A DNA stretch of 35,014 nucleotides from contig NZ_JAKQYM010000014.1 of the NCBI RefSeq assembly GCF_022662535.1, positions 1 to 35,014 on the forward strand. Direction: 5' to 3'. The stretch comes from Polaribacter marinus. Lineage in GTDB: Bacteria; Bacteroidota; Bacteroidia; Flavobacteriales; Flavobacteriaceae. The position numbers and the translations under genes are program-made. Under the pieces are notes generated by a model. That model was given only the letters and a program-made list of their open reading frames with translations, was not told the origin of the DNA and did not search any database. The stretch's first letter is position 1; each line of letters begins with the position of its first letter. Of this stretch, positions 1 to 6,660 are shown in pieces.

Positions 1-65
1 CTGATACTACTTTGAACGAATTGGTCAAAATAGTTTCCGAGCGATATTGATGTGTTTTTGTTCAT
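1..65 (-). CDS. ParD-like antitoxin, N-terminal fragment cut by window start
   Basis: A minus-strand reading frame opens at ATG 65-63 and runs off the left edge after about 21 codons. Its start, MNKNTSISLGNYFDQFV, matches the ribbon-helix-helix N-terminus of ParD/CopG-type antitoxins, in which the short beta strand (TSISLG) contacts the operator and the next helix starts the dimer. ParD normally represses its own operon and neutralises a ParE-type toxin encoded just downstream, which here would lie outside the window. The gene is the first of a cassette whose head is the A site at 133-333. A perfect palindrome and a TATATTTG box lie just upstream. Toxin-antitoxin genes are typical passengers of large cassette arrays. 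Family assignment is good for so short a fragment; the toxin partner is inferred. Confidence 0.7.
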   Translation of the reverse strand, partial: MNKNTSISLGNYFDQFVQSSI

Positions 66-81
66 TTGATATAAATTTACT

Positions 82-102
82 CAAATATACCAAAAATTGG
101 TA
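82..102 (-). promoter_or_regulatory. Promoter -7 box overlapping a palindromic operator of the ParD-like gene
   Basis: Positions 88-102 read TACCAAAAATTGGTA, a perfect 6+3+6 palindrome. On the minus strand it overlaps TATATTTG (complement of 82-89), which fits the Bacteroidetes -7 consensus TAnnTTTG. The pair lies 17-37 bp upstream of the ParD-like start codon. An operator overlapping the promoter is what autoregulation by a ribbon-helix-helix antitoxin would need. Binding is inferred. Confidence 0.55.
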
Positions 103-132
103 TTAAAGCAAACTTTTTCTCAAATTGCACAC

Positions 133-333
133 AACTGGTTATATGCAATCAAATATATTTCTTTTTGGGATTATTTTAAGGGATCACAGCACTTTTTTAT
201 TTTAGTTCTTGGTTTCTTTGTCTTTAAAGAAAATTACAAAATGTAAAAAAATAAGGTTGGGAACCTTTGCTGAATTTGTAAAAGTCTGGTTTTTGAAATC
301 AGGCTTTTTTTTTGTTTAGCTCAGTTCTTTGTT
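133..333 (-). repeat. Cassette-junction site A1 (attC-like, 200-bp family A)
   Basis: Full A-family site between the ParD-like and MORN cassettes. On the plus strand it runs from AAC (133-135, head side of the next cassette) to GTT (331-333, tail side of the MORN cassette). It shares its whole length with A2, A3, A6, A7 and A9. It contains a hairpin plus T-run at 281-313 (stem AAGTCTG/CAGGCTT with one G.T pair), which should work as an intrinsic terminator on the plus strand and less well on the minus strand. The tail GTTGGCAAATG matches the MORN cassette head GTTGGTAAACA (B1) at 8 of the first 9 bases. Confidence 0.85.
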
Positions 334-346
334 GGCAAATGTTTTG

Positions 347-1366
347 TTATTTGTTTTCTGGTTTTCCATTTTTCCATTGACCTTTATAAATAGTTTCTCC
401 ATCTTTATAGACCTCTCCATATCCGTTCATTTCTCCCTTTTCAAAACTTCCTTTATAATACATAATACCATCATTGTATAATATTCCTTTTCCTTGATAT
501 TTTTCATTTTCCCAATAACCTGCATACTGCATACCATTACTATAGTCATAGATTCCATAACCATTTTTACAATTACCATAACACGGACTATCAAATAACA
601 TTTTCATAGAGTTACGAAATTTTATCCTTTCCATATCCGATTCTATTTCTAATAGTCGATCGGCTTGCATATTTGCAGTAAGGTTTTGCATTTTAGTAAT
701 AAATTCATCTTCTTTATGATACAGATTTAGGTCAAGTTGTGAAAGTTTAATATCCGAATAAAAACTAATTCTATTTGAAAGCCCAATTAGTGGTATTTTT
801 TGTGAAGCAAGAGGTAAATCATAACTCCATCTTGAATAAGAGTTTAATTCTACATAAAAAATACCGTCAGGGAAATGAATGAATTTAATATGGTTTTCCT
901 TATTAAAATTTATTTTATCCGTTTTTATAACTTTTAATTTATCTGTCCATCCTTCTTGATTTCTTACACTAATTAAAACCTCACCACTTTTATTGAAACC
1001 AATCCACGTAAAGCCACTTGGACTATTTCCTAAAAATATTTGTACTAAATGGGTGTTTTTTTGTGGATCATAATTTGATAAAGGAGTAAAAGTCATCTCA
1101 AATTCGTAGGGCGTATTTAAATCTCTCAAGTTTTCCATCCAAAGTTTCCCTCTACATTCATTTTCAGTTGATAAAGTGTTTGTTTTTTTATTAAAAAAAG
1201 CTCCGCAATCACTAGTTATTTCTTGGATATCATTTAAATTATAAAAATTTATTTTTCTTAACTCTTTGATTTTTTCTAAATAACTGTTTTTATTTATGAT
1301 TTCTTTTTGAGCAAATAAGTTTGAACTAATTGTTATTGAAACAATTATTATTAATAGTTTTTTCAT
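347..1366 (-). CDS. Secreted MORN-repeat protein
   Basis: 339 aa. The first 20 residues are a signal peptide ending in NLFAQ, so the product is probably exported to the periplasm or surface. Residues about 40-220 resemble a beta-rich, jelly-roll-like domain without a recognised family (motifs FLGNSPSGFTWIGF and RISFYSD). Residues about 262-337 hold MORN repeats (YAGYWENEKYQGKG, YKGSFEKGEMNGYG, YKGQWKNGK), which usually bind lipids or other proteins. It is the only gene of its cassette. The stop codon lies 13 bp from the GTT of site A1, and the start lies 24 bp after the B1 core. No catalytic residues are recognised. The MORN repeats are clear; the biological role is unknown. Confidence 0.85.
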   Translation of the reverse strand: MKKLLIIIVSITISSNLFAQKEIINKNSYLEKIKELRKINFYNLNDIQEITSDCGAFFNKKTNTLSTENECRGKLWMENLRDLNTPYEFEMTFTPLSNYDPQKNTHLVQIFLGNSPSGFTWIGFNKSGEVLISVRNQEGWTDKLKVIKTDKINFNKENHIKFIHFPDGIFYVELNSYSRWSYDLPLASQKIPLIGLSNRISFYSDIKLSQLDLNLYHKEDEFITKMQNLTANMQADRLLEIESDMERIKFRNSMKMLFDSPCYGNCKNGYGIYDYSNGMQYAGYWENEKYQGKGILYNDGIMYYKGSFEKGEMNGYGEVYKDGETIYKGQWKNGKPENK

Positions 1367-1389
1367 AATTTTAGGTGTTAATGTTTACC

Positions 1390-1513
1390 AACGTGTTCGT
1401 GTATGCTTAGTTGCGTGTTTAAGCAATAAAGTTAATAAATATTTACGGACAAAGAAAATTCGCGAGGATTTCGCAAGTAGGCTAGAAGTAAGCAATTAAT
1501 TTTGTATGGTGTT
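1390..1513 (-). repeat. Cassette-junction site B1 (attC-like, 124-bp family B)
   Basis: Runs on the plus strand from AAC (1390-1392) to GTT (1511-1513). It has the B-family layout: inverted inner arms (GTATGCTTAGTTGC and GCAATTAATTTTGTAT) around a variable loop containing CGCGAGGATTTCGC. It is the tail of the 1512-2216 lipoprotein cassette (tail GTTATAAAC, head at A2 GTTGTAAAC, 8 of 9) and supplies the head of the MORN cassette. Confidence 0.8.
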
Positions 1514-2216
1514 ATAAACTGGTTTTTAAATTTGTTATTTTGTCAGATATTCCTTTTGTGTTAATTCCTTTTAATTTGATTTCATCCTTGTCAAAAGTTT
1601 CAATATGATAAACACTTTCTTCGAAAAAATTAAAGTTAAGTATAAGGAAAAAATTCCTGTCTTTTTCTCCAATATACCAAAAGCCAGTAGATTCATTATT
1701 ATTTAAATATTGAGTCTTTAAGATTCTTTCATTTTTAATTCCATATTCAAAGGAATTCTCATTACTAAAAGATTCAGAAAAGTTTAGTTTTAAATCACCA
1801 TTAGCAGAATAAAATTCTCTATTAATTAAACTTTCAACAATTTGTCTTTTATTCAATAAAATTTTCTTGTTTAGGTAAATAGGAATAAAAACTTCAGTTA
1901 AATTATCTTCCTCGTAATATATTTCAAGCGAATCCTTTCCATAAAGTTTGAAACCAAAATTGTTTATTCCTCCTTTTTTTGAAATGGTTTTTTCTTTAAA
2001 ATTTACTTCAAAATATTTTATTGAATCTTTGGTTAATAATAAATTCGTTCTTTCAAATTTATTAAAATCCATAATTGAATTCATTGAATAGTAAGTAAAT
2101 CCATTTTTTTTGGTTAAAGCTTTATTTTTAATTTTAAGCCAAACTCCTTTTGGTTTATTCTCTTGGCAAGAAATAATTCCAATAAATAAAAATAATAGGA
2201 TTAAGCTCTTCTTCAT
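1512..2216 (-). CDS. Lipoprotein of unknown function
   Basis: 234 aa. Starts MKKSLILLFLFIGIISC, a type II signal peptide with the lipobox cysteine at residue 17, so it should be lipidated and anchored in a membrane. The rest alternates charged and aromatic residues (KIKNKALTKKNGFTYYSMNS, FNFFEESVYHIETFDKDEIK) and looks beta-rich. I recognise no domain. It is the sole gene of its cassette. The start codon is 12 bp from the A2 core and the last codons run into site B1 (the stop overlaps the GTT at 1511-1513). Being a gene is well supported; function is not. Confidence 0.8.
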   Translation of the reverse strand: MKKSLILLFLFIGIISCQENKPKGVWLKIKNKALTKKNGFTYYSMNSIMDFNKFERTNLLLTKDSIKYFEVNFKEKTISKKGGINNFGFKLYGKDSLEIYYEEDNLTEVFIPIYLNKKILLNKRQIVESLINREFYSANGDLKLNFSESFSNENSFEYGIKNERILKTQYLNNNESTGFWYIGEKDRNFFLILNFNFFEESVYHIETFDKDEIKLKGINTKGISDKITNLKTSL

Positions 2217-2228
2217 AAACTTGTTTAC

Positions 2229-2432
2229 AACTGGTTATATGCAATCAAATATATTGCTTTTTGGAATTATTTTAAAGGGTAACAGCACTTTAGTATTTTT
2301 ATTTTAGTTCTTGGTTTCTTTGTTTTAAAGAAAATTACAAAATGTAAAAAATAAGGTTGGGAACCTTTGCTGAATTTGTAAAAGTCTGGCTTTTGAAATC
2401 AGGCTTTTTGTTGTTTAGCTCAGTTCTTTGTT
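2229..2432 (-). repeat. Cassette-junction site A2 (attC-like, family A)
   Basis: Full A-family site from AAC (2229-2231) to GTT (2430-2432), with the terminator-like hairpin at 2381-2409. It follows the two-gene cassette 2464-3413. The tail reads GTTGGCCTT while that cassette's head at A3 reads GTTAGGCAA, so this is one of two readable cassettes that do not show the head/tail complementarity seen elsewhere. Confidence 0.85.
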
Positions 2433-2463
2433 GGCCTTTCGTTATTTTTTAATTCAGATGTTT

Positions 2464-2832
2464 TTATTCATTATCGTTGTTCTCTTCATTTGGATATTCT
2501 AGCATCACTTTCCTTAAAATAAATTCACTTTCTTCACTAAAATCATCCTCAAGGAATTTATCAGCTACATCAACTAAATCATTTTGAGAAATTTGAATTT
2601 CTAAACACATTTTCTGAATTTCTCCATCATACGGTTGTTTTTTGCCAAGAAGAATTCGTGGTTTGTTATTAAGAATTAAACCTATGACACCTATAAGTGC
2701 ATAGTCTTCTGTTTCGTACTCTTTTAACTCAATTATATCCGATTCAGATATTTTGGTTTTATTTAGATAAACCTGTTTCAGAAACGCAATTAAATCTGAT
2801 TCATAATTATCTTGAAGAAATTTAGAAATCAT
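2464..2832 (-). CDS. Small acidic protein of unknown function
   Basis: 122 aa with no signal peptide and an acidic C-terminus (YPNEENNDNE), so probably cytosolic. It looks alpha/beta: helix at 1-25, then KEYETEDYALIGVIGLILNN, then helices with acidic clusters. No family recognised. It is the second gene of a two-gene cassette; its start is 5 bp below the stop of the secreted partner (2838-3413), so the pair is probably co-transcribed. An effector/immunity arrangement is conceivable but nothing in the sequence proves it. Confidence 0.75.
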   Translation of the reverse strand: MISKFLQDNYESDLIAFLKQVYLNKTKISESDIIELKEYETEDYALIGVIGLILNNKPRILLGKKQPYDGEIQKMCLEIQISQNDLVDVADKFLEDDFSEESEFILRKVMLEYPNEENNDNE

Positions 2833-2837
2833 CTGTG

Positions 2838-3413
2838 TTAGTTTTTTAATTCAGAGGCTGTTTTAGCATTGTAATCTTGTATAATCGTTAACCGAAGCAT
2901 TTTAATCTCTTTAATGTTATACTTTTTTTCATTATCAGGTTTTGAAATGATTTCATTCAAGTAGTCCAAGAAAGTTTCCTCTTTTCCATTGTATATCTCC
3001 ACTGAATTTACATCAATCGGATATTCATCCTTGTCACTAAGTAAAAAATGACACAAAACACTCTTATACATTCCTAAATCAACAATGCGTTTTAAAAAGT
3101 GTTGTGGGTTTCTTGTTTCATCTTCTGGACCTTCATAGCAAATTAATTTTTCAGAATGTTCATTCCAAAACTTGGTCAGTTTTTCTCTGTATTTTGGGTC
3201 TTCTCTTAAGACACCTATATTAACTAAAATTAAATCTTCAATATCTTTACCTGCAGTTTTAGCTGATACGGTTCTATATGCTATGGAAGCACTGCATATT
3301 TTCTTTGAAATATCTTCAATTGTCTCATCGCTTATTTTAGTTTCGTTCTGTTCTTGAGCACTAATTGTAACTAAAAAAACAAATACCAATGATAAATATT
3401 TAATTCTTCTCAT
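2838..3413 (-). CDS. Secreted protein with ankyrin-like C-terminal segment
   Basis: 191 aa. A signal peptide at residues 1-19 (ends VTISA, then QEQ) suggests export. The C-terminal half reads like a degenerate ankyrin region: HFLKRIVDLGMYKSVLCHFLL, then VNSVEIYNGKEETFLDYLNE and a final YNAKTASELKN, close to the 'TPLDYL...GAKTASEL' ends common in flavobacterial ankyrin proteins. It has cysteines at about 40, 92 and 120. It is the first gene of a two-gene cassette whose head is site A3. The ankyrin resemblance is from memory of related proteins and is only moderate. Confidence 0.75.
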   Translation of the reverse strand: MRRIKYLSLVFVFLVTISAQEQNETKISDETIEDISKKICSASIAYRTVSAKTAGKDIEDLILVNIGVLREDPKYREKLTKFWNEHSEKLICYEGPEDETRNPQHFLKRIVDLGMYKSVLCHFLLSDKDEYPIDVNSVEIYNGKEETFLDYLNEIISKPDNEKKYNIKEIKMLRLTIIQDYNAKTASELKN

Positions 3414-3471
3414 AATTTATTTTTTAATTCATAGGTTTTTCTTTTTATGAAACTTGTATTCAATTTTGCCT

Positions 3472-3682
3472 AACGGGTTATATGCAATCAAATATATTGC
3501 TTTTTGGGATTATTTTTAGGGACCACAGCACTTTAGTATTTTTATTTTAGTTCTTGGATTCATTGTTCTTAAAGAAAATTACAAAATGTAAAAAAATAAG
3601 GTTGGGAACCTTTGCTGAATTTGTAAAAGTCTGGTTTTTGAAATCAGGCTTTTTTTGTTGTTGTTTACTACAGTACTTTGTT
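3472..3682 (-). repeat. Cassette-junction site A3 (attC-like, family A), consensus-perfect boxes
   Basis: Full A-family site. In gene direction it opens ACCTAAC (complement of 3680-3686) and closes GTTAGGC (complement of 3468-3474), exactly fitting the published integron boxes RYYYAAC (R'') and GTTRRRY (R'). The terminator-like hairpin is at 3626-3656. Its tail arm is the sub-type TTTACTACAGTACTTTGTT, shared with the half sites at 5265 and 17822, rather than TTTAGCTCAGTTCTTTGTT. Confidence 0.88.
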
Positions 3683-3687
3683 AGGTA

Positions 3688-4146
3688 TTAGTTTTTTGCA
3701 AATTCAATTAACTGTTTGAAATTGCCATTGTCTGCTTCTCTTAGAGCTTTTATATATTGGTTTCTTGTTTCGTTAGCTTTAATTATATTTGATTGATGCC
3801 AAGAAAATATTTCGTTTCCAAATATTGATTCCATAATAATGTCAGCCATCATTCTAGAGTGTCTTCCATTTCCATTTGAAAAGCAATGAATGGATACTAT
3901 GCGATGTTTAAATCTTATCGCTATTTCTTCAGGTGGAAAAGTTTTGTTTTCTATCCAATATTTAGTGTCGTCCAGTAAATTTTTTAATTCAATTCCAATT
4001 TGCGTCCACGGAATTCCAATGCTCTTTTCGGTCTTTCTAAAATTGCCTGCCCATCCCTTTTGTGGAACTAGGACCATTCCTGCATTTTTAAAATTTGCTA
4101 ATTTTTGATCTAATTGTTCTATGAGTAATTTTTTCTTGTTTCTCAT
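3688..4146 (-). CDS. Chimeric 'mobile mystery' protein: A N-terminus fused to Fic domain of B
   Basis: 152 aa. Residues 1-32 (LLIEQLDQKLANF ... VPQKGW) match the start of mobile mystery protein A, an XRE-type regulator of about 150 aa. From residue 33 (AGNFRKTEKSIGIPW) onward the protein matches mobile mystery protein B, a Fic/DOC protein normally near 200 aa and encoded just downstream of A. The Fic motif HCFSNGNGRHSR (87-98) is intact, with the histidine and the anion-binding GNGR. The helix-turn-helix of A and the N-terminal part of B are missing, so an in-frame deletion has joined the two genes at Gly-Trp-Ala-Gly. Fic proteins usually AMPylate targets; activity here is uncertain. Palindromic operators of the original A gene remain upstream. 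Family names are from memory and quite sure. Confidence 0.8.
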   Translation of the reverse strand: MRNKKKLLIEQLDQKLANFKNAGMVLVPQKGWAGNFRKTEKSIGIPWTQIGIELKNLLDDTKYWIENKTFPPEEIAIRFKHRIVSIHCFSNGNGRHSRMMADIIMESIFGNEIFSWHQSNIIKANETRNQYIKALREADNGNFKQLIEFAKN

Positions 4147-4160
4147 TTGTTAACATTTTA

Positions 4161-4262
4161 TACATATAAGTATGTAATTTAATGTAAAAGTATAGATATT
4201 AAAAAACAAGTAAAAGAATACTTATATGTATGTTTTTTAGATTATAATCATACAAATATGTA
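4161..4262 (-). promoter_or_regulatory. Three palindromic sites, likely operators of the lost mobile mystery A regulator
   Basis: Three related palindromes lie in the 116 bp upstream of the chimeric gene: TACATATAAGTATGTA (4161-4176), TACTTATATGTA (4219-4230) and TACAAATATGTA (4251-4262). The first two also form a long inverted pair (4161-4173 with 4218-4230, 13 bp perfect). All share a TAC(A/T)..TGTA frame, as expected for a dimeric XRE repressor. The chimeric protein has lost the DNA-binding domain, so these sites may now be orphan. Binding is inferred. Confidence 0.5.
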
Positions 4263-4288
4263 TTACTAAGTTTGTTTGAAAGTTTACT

Positions 4289-4335
4289 TGTATTATACTG
4301 ATATAAGTTAACTTTTTTGATAAATCAATACCGTT
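4289..4335. mobile_element. Insertion-sequence end remnant
   Basis: TGTATTATACTGATATAAG begins at 4289 and closely matches the sequence starting at 4964, which borders an IS3-type transposase remnant. Both copies sit directly next to a truncated A site, in the same orientation. This suggests an IS inserted into the array and took away the 5' half of site A4 on deletion. No transposase coding is left here. Confidence 0.45.
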
Positions 4336-4360
4336 TAAAAGATTTTTTTAGCCGTTTAGA

Positions 4361-4457
4361 ATGTAAAAAATAAATTTGGGACCCTTTGCTAAATTTGTAA
4401 AAGTCTGGTTTTTGAAATCAGGCTTTTTTTATTGTTGTTTAGCTCAGTACTTTTGTT
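4361..4457 (-). repeat. Half site A4 (tail side only, truncated)
   Basis: Only the tail half of an A-family site remains, from the AAATTTGGGACCCTTTGCT block through the hairpin at 4400-4430 to GTT at 4455-4457. The head half is replaced by the IS-end remnant at 4289-4335. It follows the 4469-4948 lipoprotein gene. The tail GTTGTAAGTAG keeps the G at position 11 seen in most tails. Confidence 0.75.
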
Positions 4458-4468
4458 GTAAGTAGTTA

Positions 4469-4948
4469 TTAGTCAAACCATCCATATGGATCTTCTCTTT
4501 TAGCTGTTATTTCTATTGTGTCAATTGTACCATCATTATCATAGTCATCAGAAGTAAGTACGGTAAAGTAAGTGTCGTCTATGGATATGACTTCATAAGT
4601 TAAAACTAAATTTTCTCCAAAAAAGAAAATCAACATATTCTCTTTGACTTTCCATTCAAGAGTTATTCCGTGACTAGCACAATTATCATCTGTATATACA
4701 TTCTCATGATATTCATATGGATTCCCTTCTCTGTTATAAAAAGCAAAAACATCAATTCCACAATGCTCTCTGTGTTCGTAATCGAACACTTGTCCATTTA
4801 CTTTTACAGTTTGATTAACCCATGCACCAATCATTTTATTAACGTCAAATTTTGGATTAATAATATTTCCTGTTTGGAGTACATCTTCATTTGAATTTGA
4901 ACAGGAAAATAAAACTCCAACTATTAGAAATAAAATTAGTTTTTTCAT
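4469..4948 (-). CDS. Lipoprotein of unknown function
   Basis: 159 aa. The type II signal peptide MKKLILFLIVGVLFSC gives a lipid-anchored cysteine at residue 16. The mature part (MIGAWVNQTVKVNGQVFDY ... LEWKVKENMLIFFFGENLVL ... DTYFTVLTSDD) has the strand pattern of small lipocalin-like flavobacterial lipoproteins, in which an early G-x-W is typical. An acidic DDYDNDGTID segment could bind calcium but is not a proven site. Only gene between half site A4 and the IS3 remnant; its cassette head has been lost to that element. Lipoprotein status is firm; the fold is a weak inference. Confidence 0.75.
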   Translation of the reverse strand: MKKLILFLIVGVLFSCSNSNEDVLQTGNIINPKFDVNKMIGAWVNQTVKVNGQVFDYEHREHCGIDVFAFYNREGNPYEYHENVYTDDNCASHGITLEWKVKENMLIFFFGENLVLTYEVISIDDTYFTVLTSDDYDNDGTIDTIEITAKREDPYGWFD

Positions 4949-4963
4949 TTTTATGATTTTTTA

Positions 4964-5232
4964 TGTATTATACTGAAATAGATTGACCTTTTTGGATCTA
5001 ATTTACACCTTTAAAATATTTGTATTCTAAATCGTTCGTTTAGGTAAATTTACATTATTTCTTTGATATGATTTGTATTTGATGTATGATTAAAATGTAC
5101 TTCTGCTGGTTTTCTTATATCTAAGCTAAAATGGGTTCTTAGATTGTTATAATTAGATACTGTCTGTTTTTTGTATTGCTTGCTTCGTCTGTCGGGGACA
5201 TTGTTGCGTATTAGTCCGACCATTTTTACGGA
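4964..5232 (-). pseudogene. IS3-type transposase remnant (integrase-core C-terminus) with IS end
   Basis: Reading the minus strand from about 5232 to the stop at 5050-5052 gives a frame that ends NYNNLRTHFSLDIRKPAEVHF plus about 14 residues. This is the typical end of the IS3-family integrase core (YNxxRxHxSLxxxxPxxVHF). No start codon, catalytic DDE residues or N-terminal part are left. TGTATTATACTGAAATAG at 4964-4981 is the likely IS end; it resembles the left end of the element at 34861. The fragment adjoins half site A5, so the IS probably inserted in the array and then decayed. It is the only coding trace in the gap between the 4469-4948 and 5420-6388 genes. Confidence 0.7.
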
Positions 5233-5264
5233 AGATATTCTAAAAACGAATCTTTTGGCCGTTG

Positions 5265-5411
5265 TGGGTGCTACGGTTAGTTTTATGGTTTCTTTGTTTT
5301 TAAAGAAAATTACAAAATGTAAAAAATAAATTTGGGAACCTTTGCTGAATTTGTAAAAGTCTGGTTTTTGAAGTCAGGCTTTTTTGCTGTTGTTTACTAC
5401 AGTACTTTGTT
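5265..5411 (-). repeat. Half site A5 (tail side, with GGTGCTACGGTTAG lead-in)
   Basis: The tail half of an A site (5297-5411, hairpin 5356-5385) is preceded not by the usual head half but by GTGGGTGCTACGGTTAG, a lead-in found again at 17822. It ends GTTGTGCCC, while the head of the 5420-6388 cassette at A6 reads GTTCCAATT, so the cassette ends do not match. The shared lead-in shows that two array breakpoints used the same foreign sequence. Confidence 0.7.
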
Positions 5412-5419
5412 GTGCCCAG

Positions 5420-6388
5420 TTATTTTAAACGGTAGATTGTTTTATTTTTTTCTCCTATTTTTTCAAATAAACCTAATTCAGCTCCTTTCTTTAAATCTCT
5501 ACTTGCTGTTGCTGAAGAAATATCTTTAAAAATATCCATATAATCTTTCCTTGTAAATTCAGTTCTATTTAATGAAACAAAATATTCTAATCTGTCTTTT
5601 TCATTTAGCGTTCTATTATTAAAATCTAATAGTTCACTTATTGAAATGTCAATTACGTTTAGCATATATTCAATAAACTTAGTTGACTTTCCAGATTTAT
5701 CACTTTCAGCTAAAGATTTGTAATATTTTTCTTGGTCTTTACTAATTAAAGTTTCAAAAGGCAAAAACTCAAAGATTGGATATTTTTCCATTAAAATTAA
5801 AGTTTGCCATAATCTTCCCATTCTTCCATTTCCATCTAAAAAAGGATGTATAAATTCCATTTCGTAATGGAAAACACAACTTTTAATTAATTCAATTTCA
5901 TCAGACTTTTTCAAATATTCAAAAAGGTCTTTGATTAAGTGCGGAACATTTCCAAAAGGTGGTGCTAAATGCTCAACTTTTGAGCCTTTTACAATTCCGA
6001 CACTTTGATTTCTGTATTTCCCAGGACTTTCAACAAGACCTTTCATTAAATTTTGATGCGCTTTTAAAAAGGACTTTTGGTTATTAGGATTGTATTCTTC
6101 CAAATTCTCATAGATTTCTATAGCATTTAAAACTTCAAGAACATCTTTTTTAGGGCCAATAACTCTTTTGTTTTCAAGAAGTGCTGTTATTTGTTCTTCT
6201 GTAAGAGTGTTTCCTTCTATTTTTAAAGAAGAATGAATAGTTTTGATTCTATTCTGTTTTCTCAATTTCGGTGAAGGTTTGTTTAATAAATTAGCATTTA
6301 CTTCTCCTATTTTTTCTGAAATAGAAGTTATTAATTTTAAAATAGAAGATGTTATTTCGTAAGGTGGTTTCATTTTTGATACTATCAT
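5420..6388 (-). CDS. Fic-family protein with N-terminal inhibitory motif and C-terminal winged helix
   Basis: 322 aa. The core motif HPFLDGNGRMGR (181-192) is a complete Fic active site. Residues 54-60 (SLKIEGN) match the (S/T)xxxE(G/N) inhibitory helix of class II Fic proteins, whose glutamate blocks ATP binding, so activity is probably self-restrained. The stretch VGIVKGSKVEHLAPP (130-144) is the usual target-docking flap. The C-terminal 70 residues (FTRKDYMDIFKDISSATASR) look like a winged helix. Fic enzymes transfer AMP from ATP to protein hydroxyls. Single gene in its cassette, upstream in the array of a second, chimeric Fic gene. ATG at 6388 is used, though M6 (6373) could also serve. 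Family is certain; target unknown. Confidence 0.9.
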   Translation of the reverse strand: MIVSKMKPPYEITSSILKLITSISEKIGEVNANLLNKPSPKLRKQNRIKTIHSSLKIEGNTLTEEQITALLENKRVIGPKKDVLEVLNAIEIYENLEEYNPNNQKSFLKAHQNLMKGLVESPGKYRNQSVGIVKGSKVEHLAPPFGNVPHLIKDLFEYLKKSDEIELIKSCVFHYEMEFIHPFLDGNGRMGRLWQTLILMEKYPIFEFLPFETLISKDQEKYYKSLAESDKSGKSTKFIEYMLNVIDISISELLDFNNRTLNEKDRLEYFVSLNRTEFTRKDYMDIFKDISSATASRDLKKGAELGLFEKIGEKNKTIYRLK

Positions 6389-6452
6389 TTGATACTATCA
6401 AAGATACAATCATTTGATCTGAATTATCTTATGAAAGGAATTTTTTAATTGG

Positions 6453-6660
6453 AACTGGTTATATGCAATCAAATATATTGCTTTTTGGAATTATTTTAAG
6501 GGATCACAGCAATTTAGTATTTTTATTTTAGTTCTTGGTTTCTTTGTCTTTAAAGAAAATTACAAAGTGTAAAAAATAAATTTGGGAACCTTTGCTGAAT
6601 TTGTAAAAGTCTGGTTTTTGAAATCAGGCTTTTTTTTGTTTTTTAGCTCAGTTCTTTGTT
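6453..6660 (-). repeat. Cassette-junction site A6 (attC-like, family A)
   Basis: Full site from AAC (6453-6455) to GTT (6658-6660), hairpin at 6606-6638. The tail GTTGGCATAAGTTA matches the nuclease cassette head GTTAGCATAAATTA (B2) at 12 of 14 bases. The nuclease gene stops inside this site. Confidence 0.85.
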
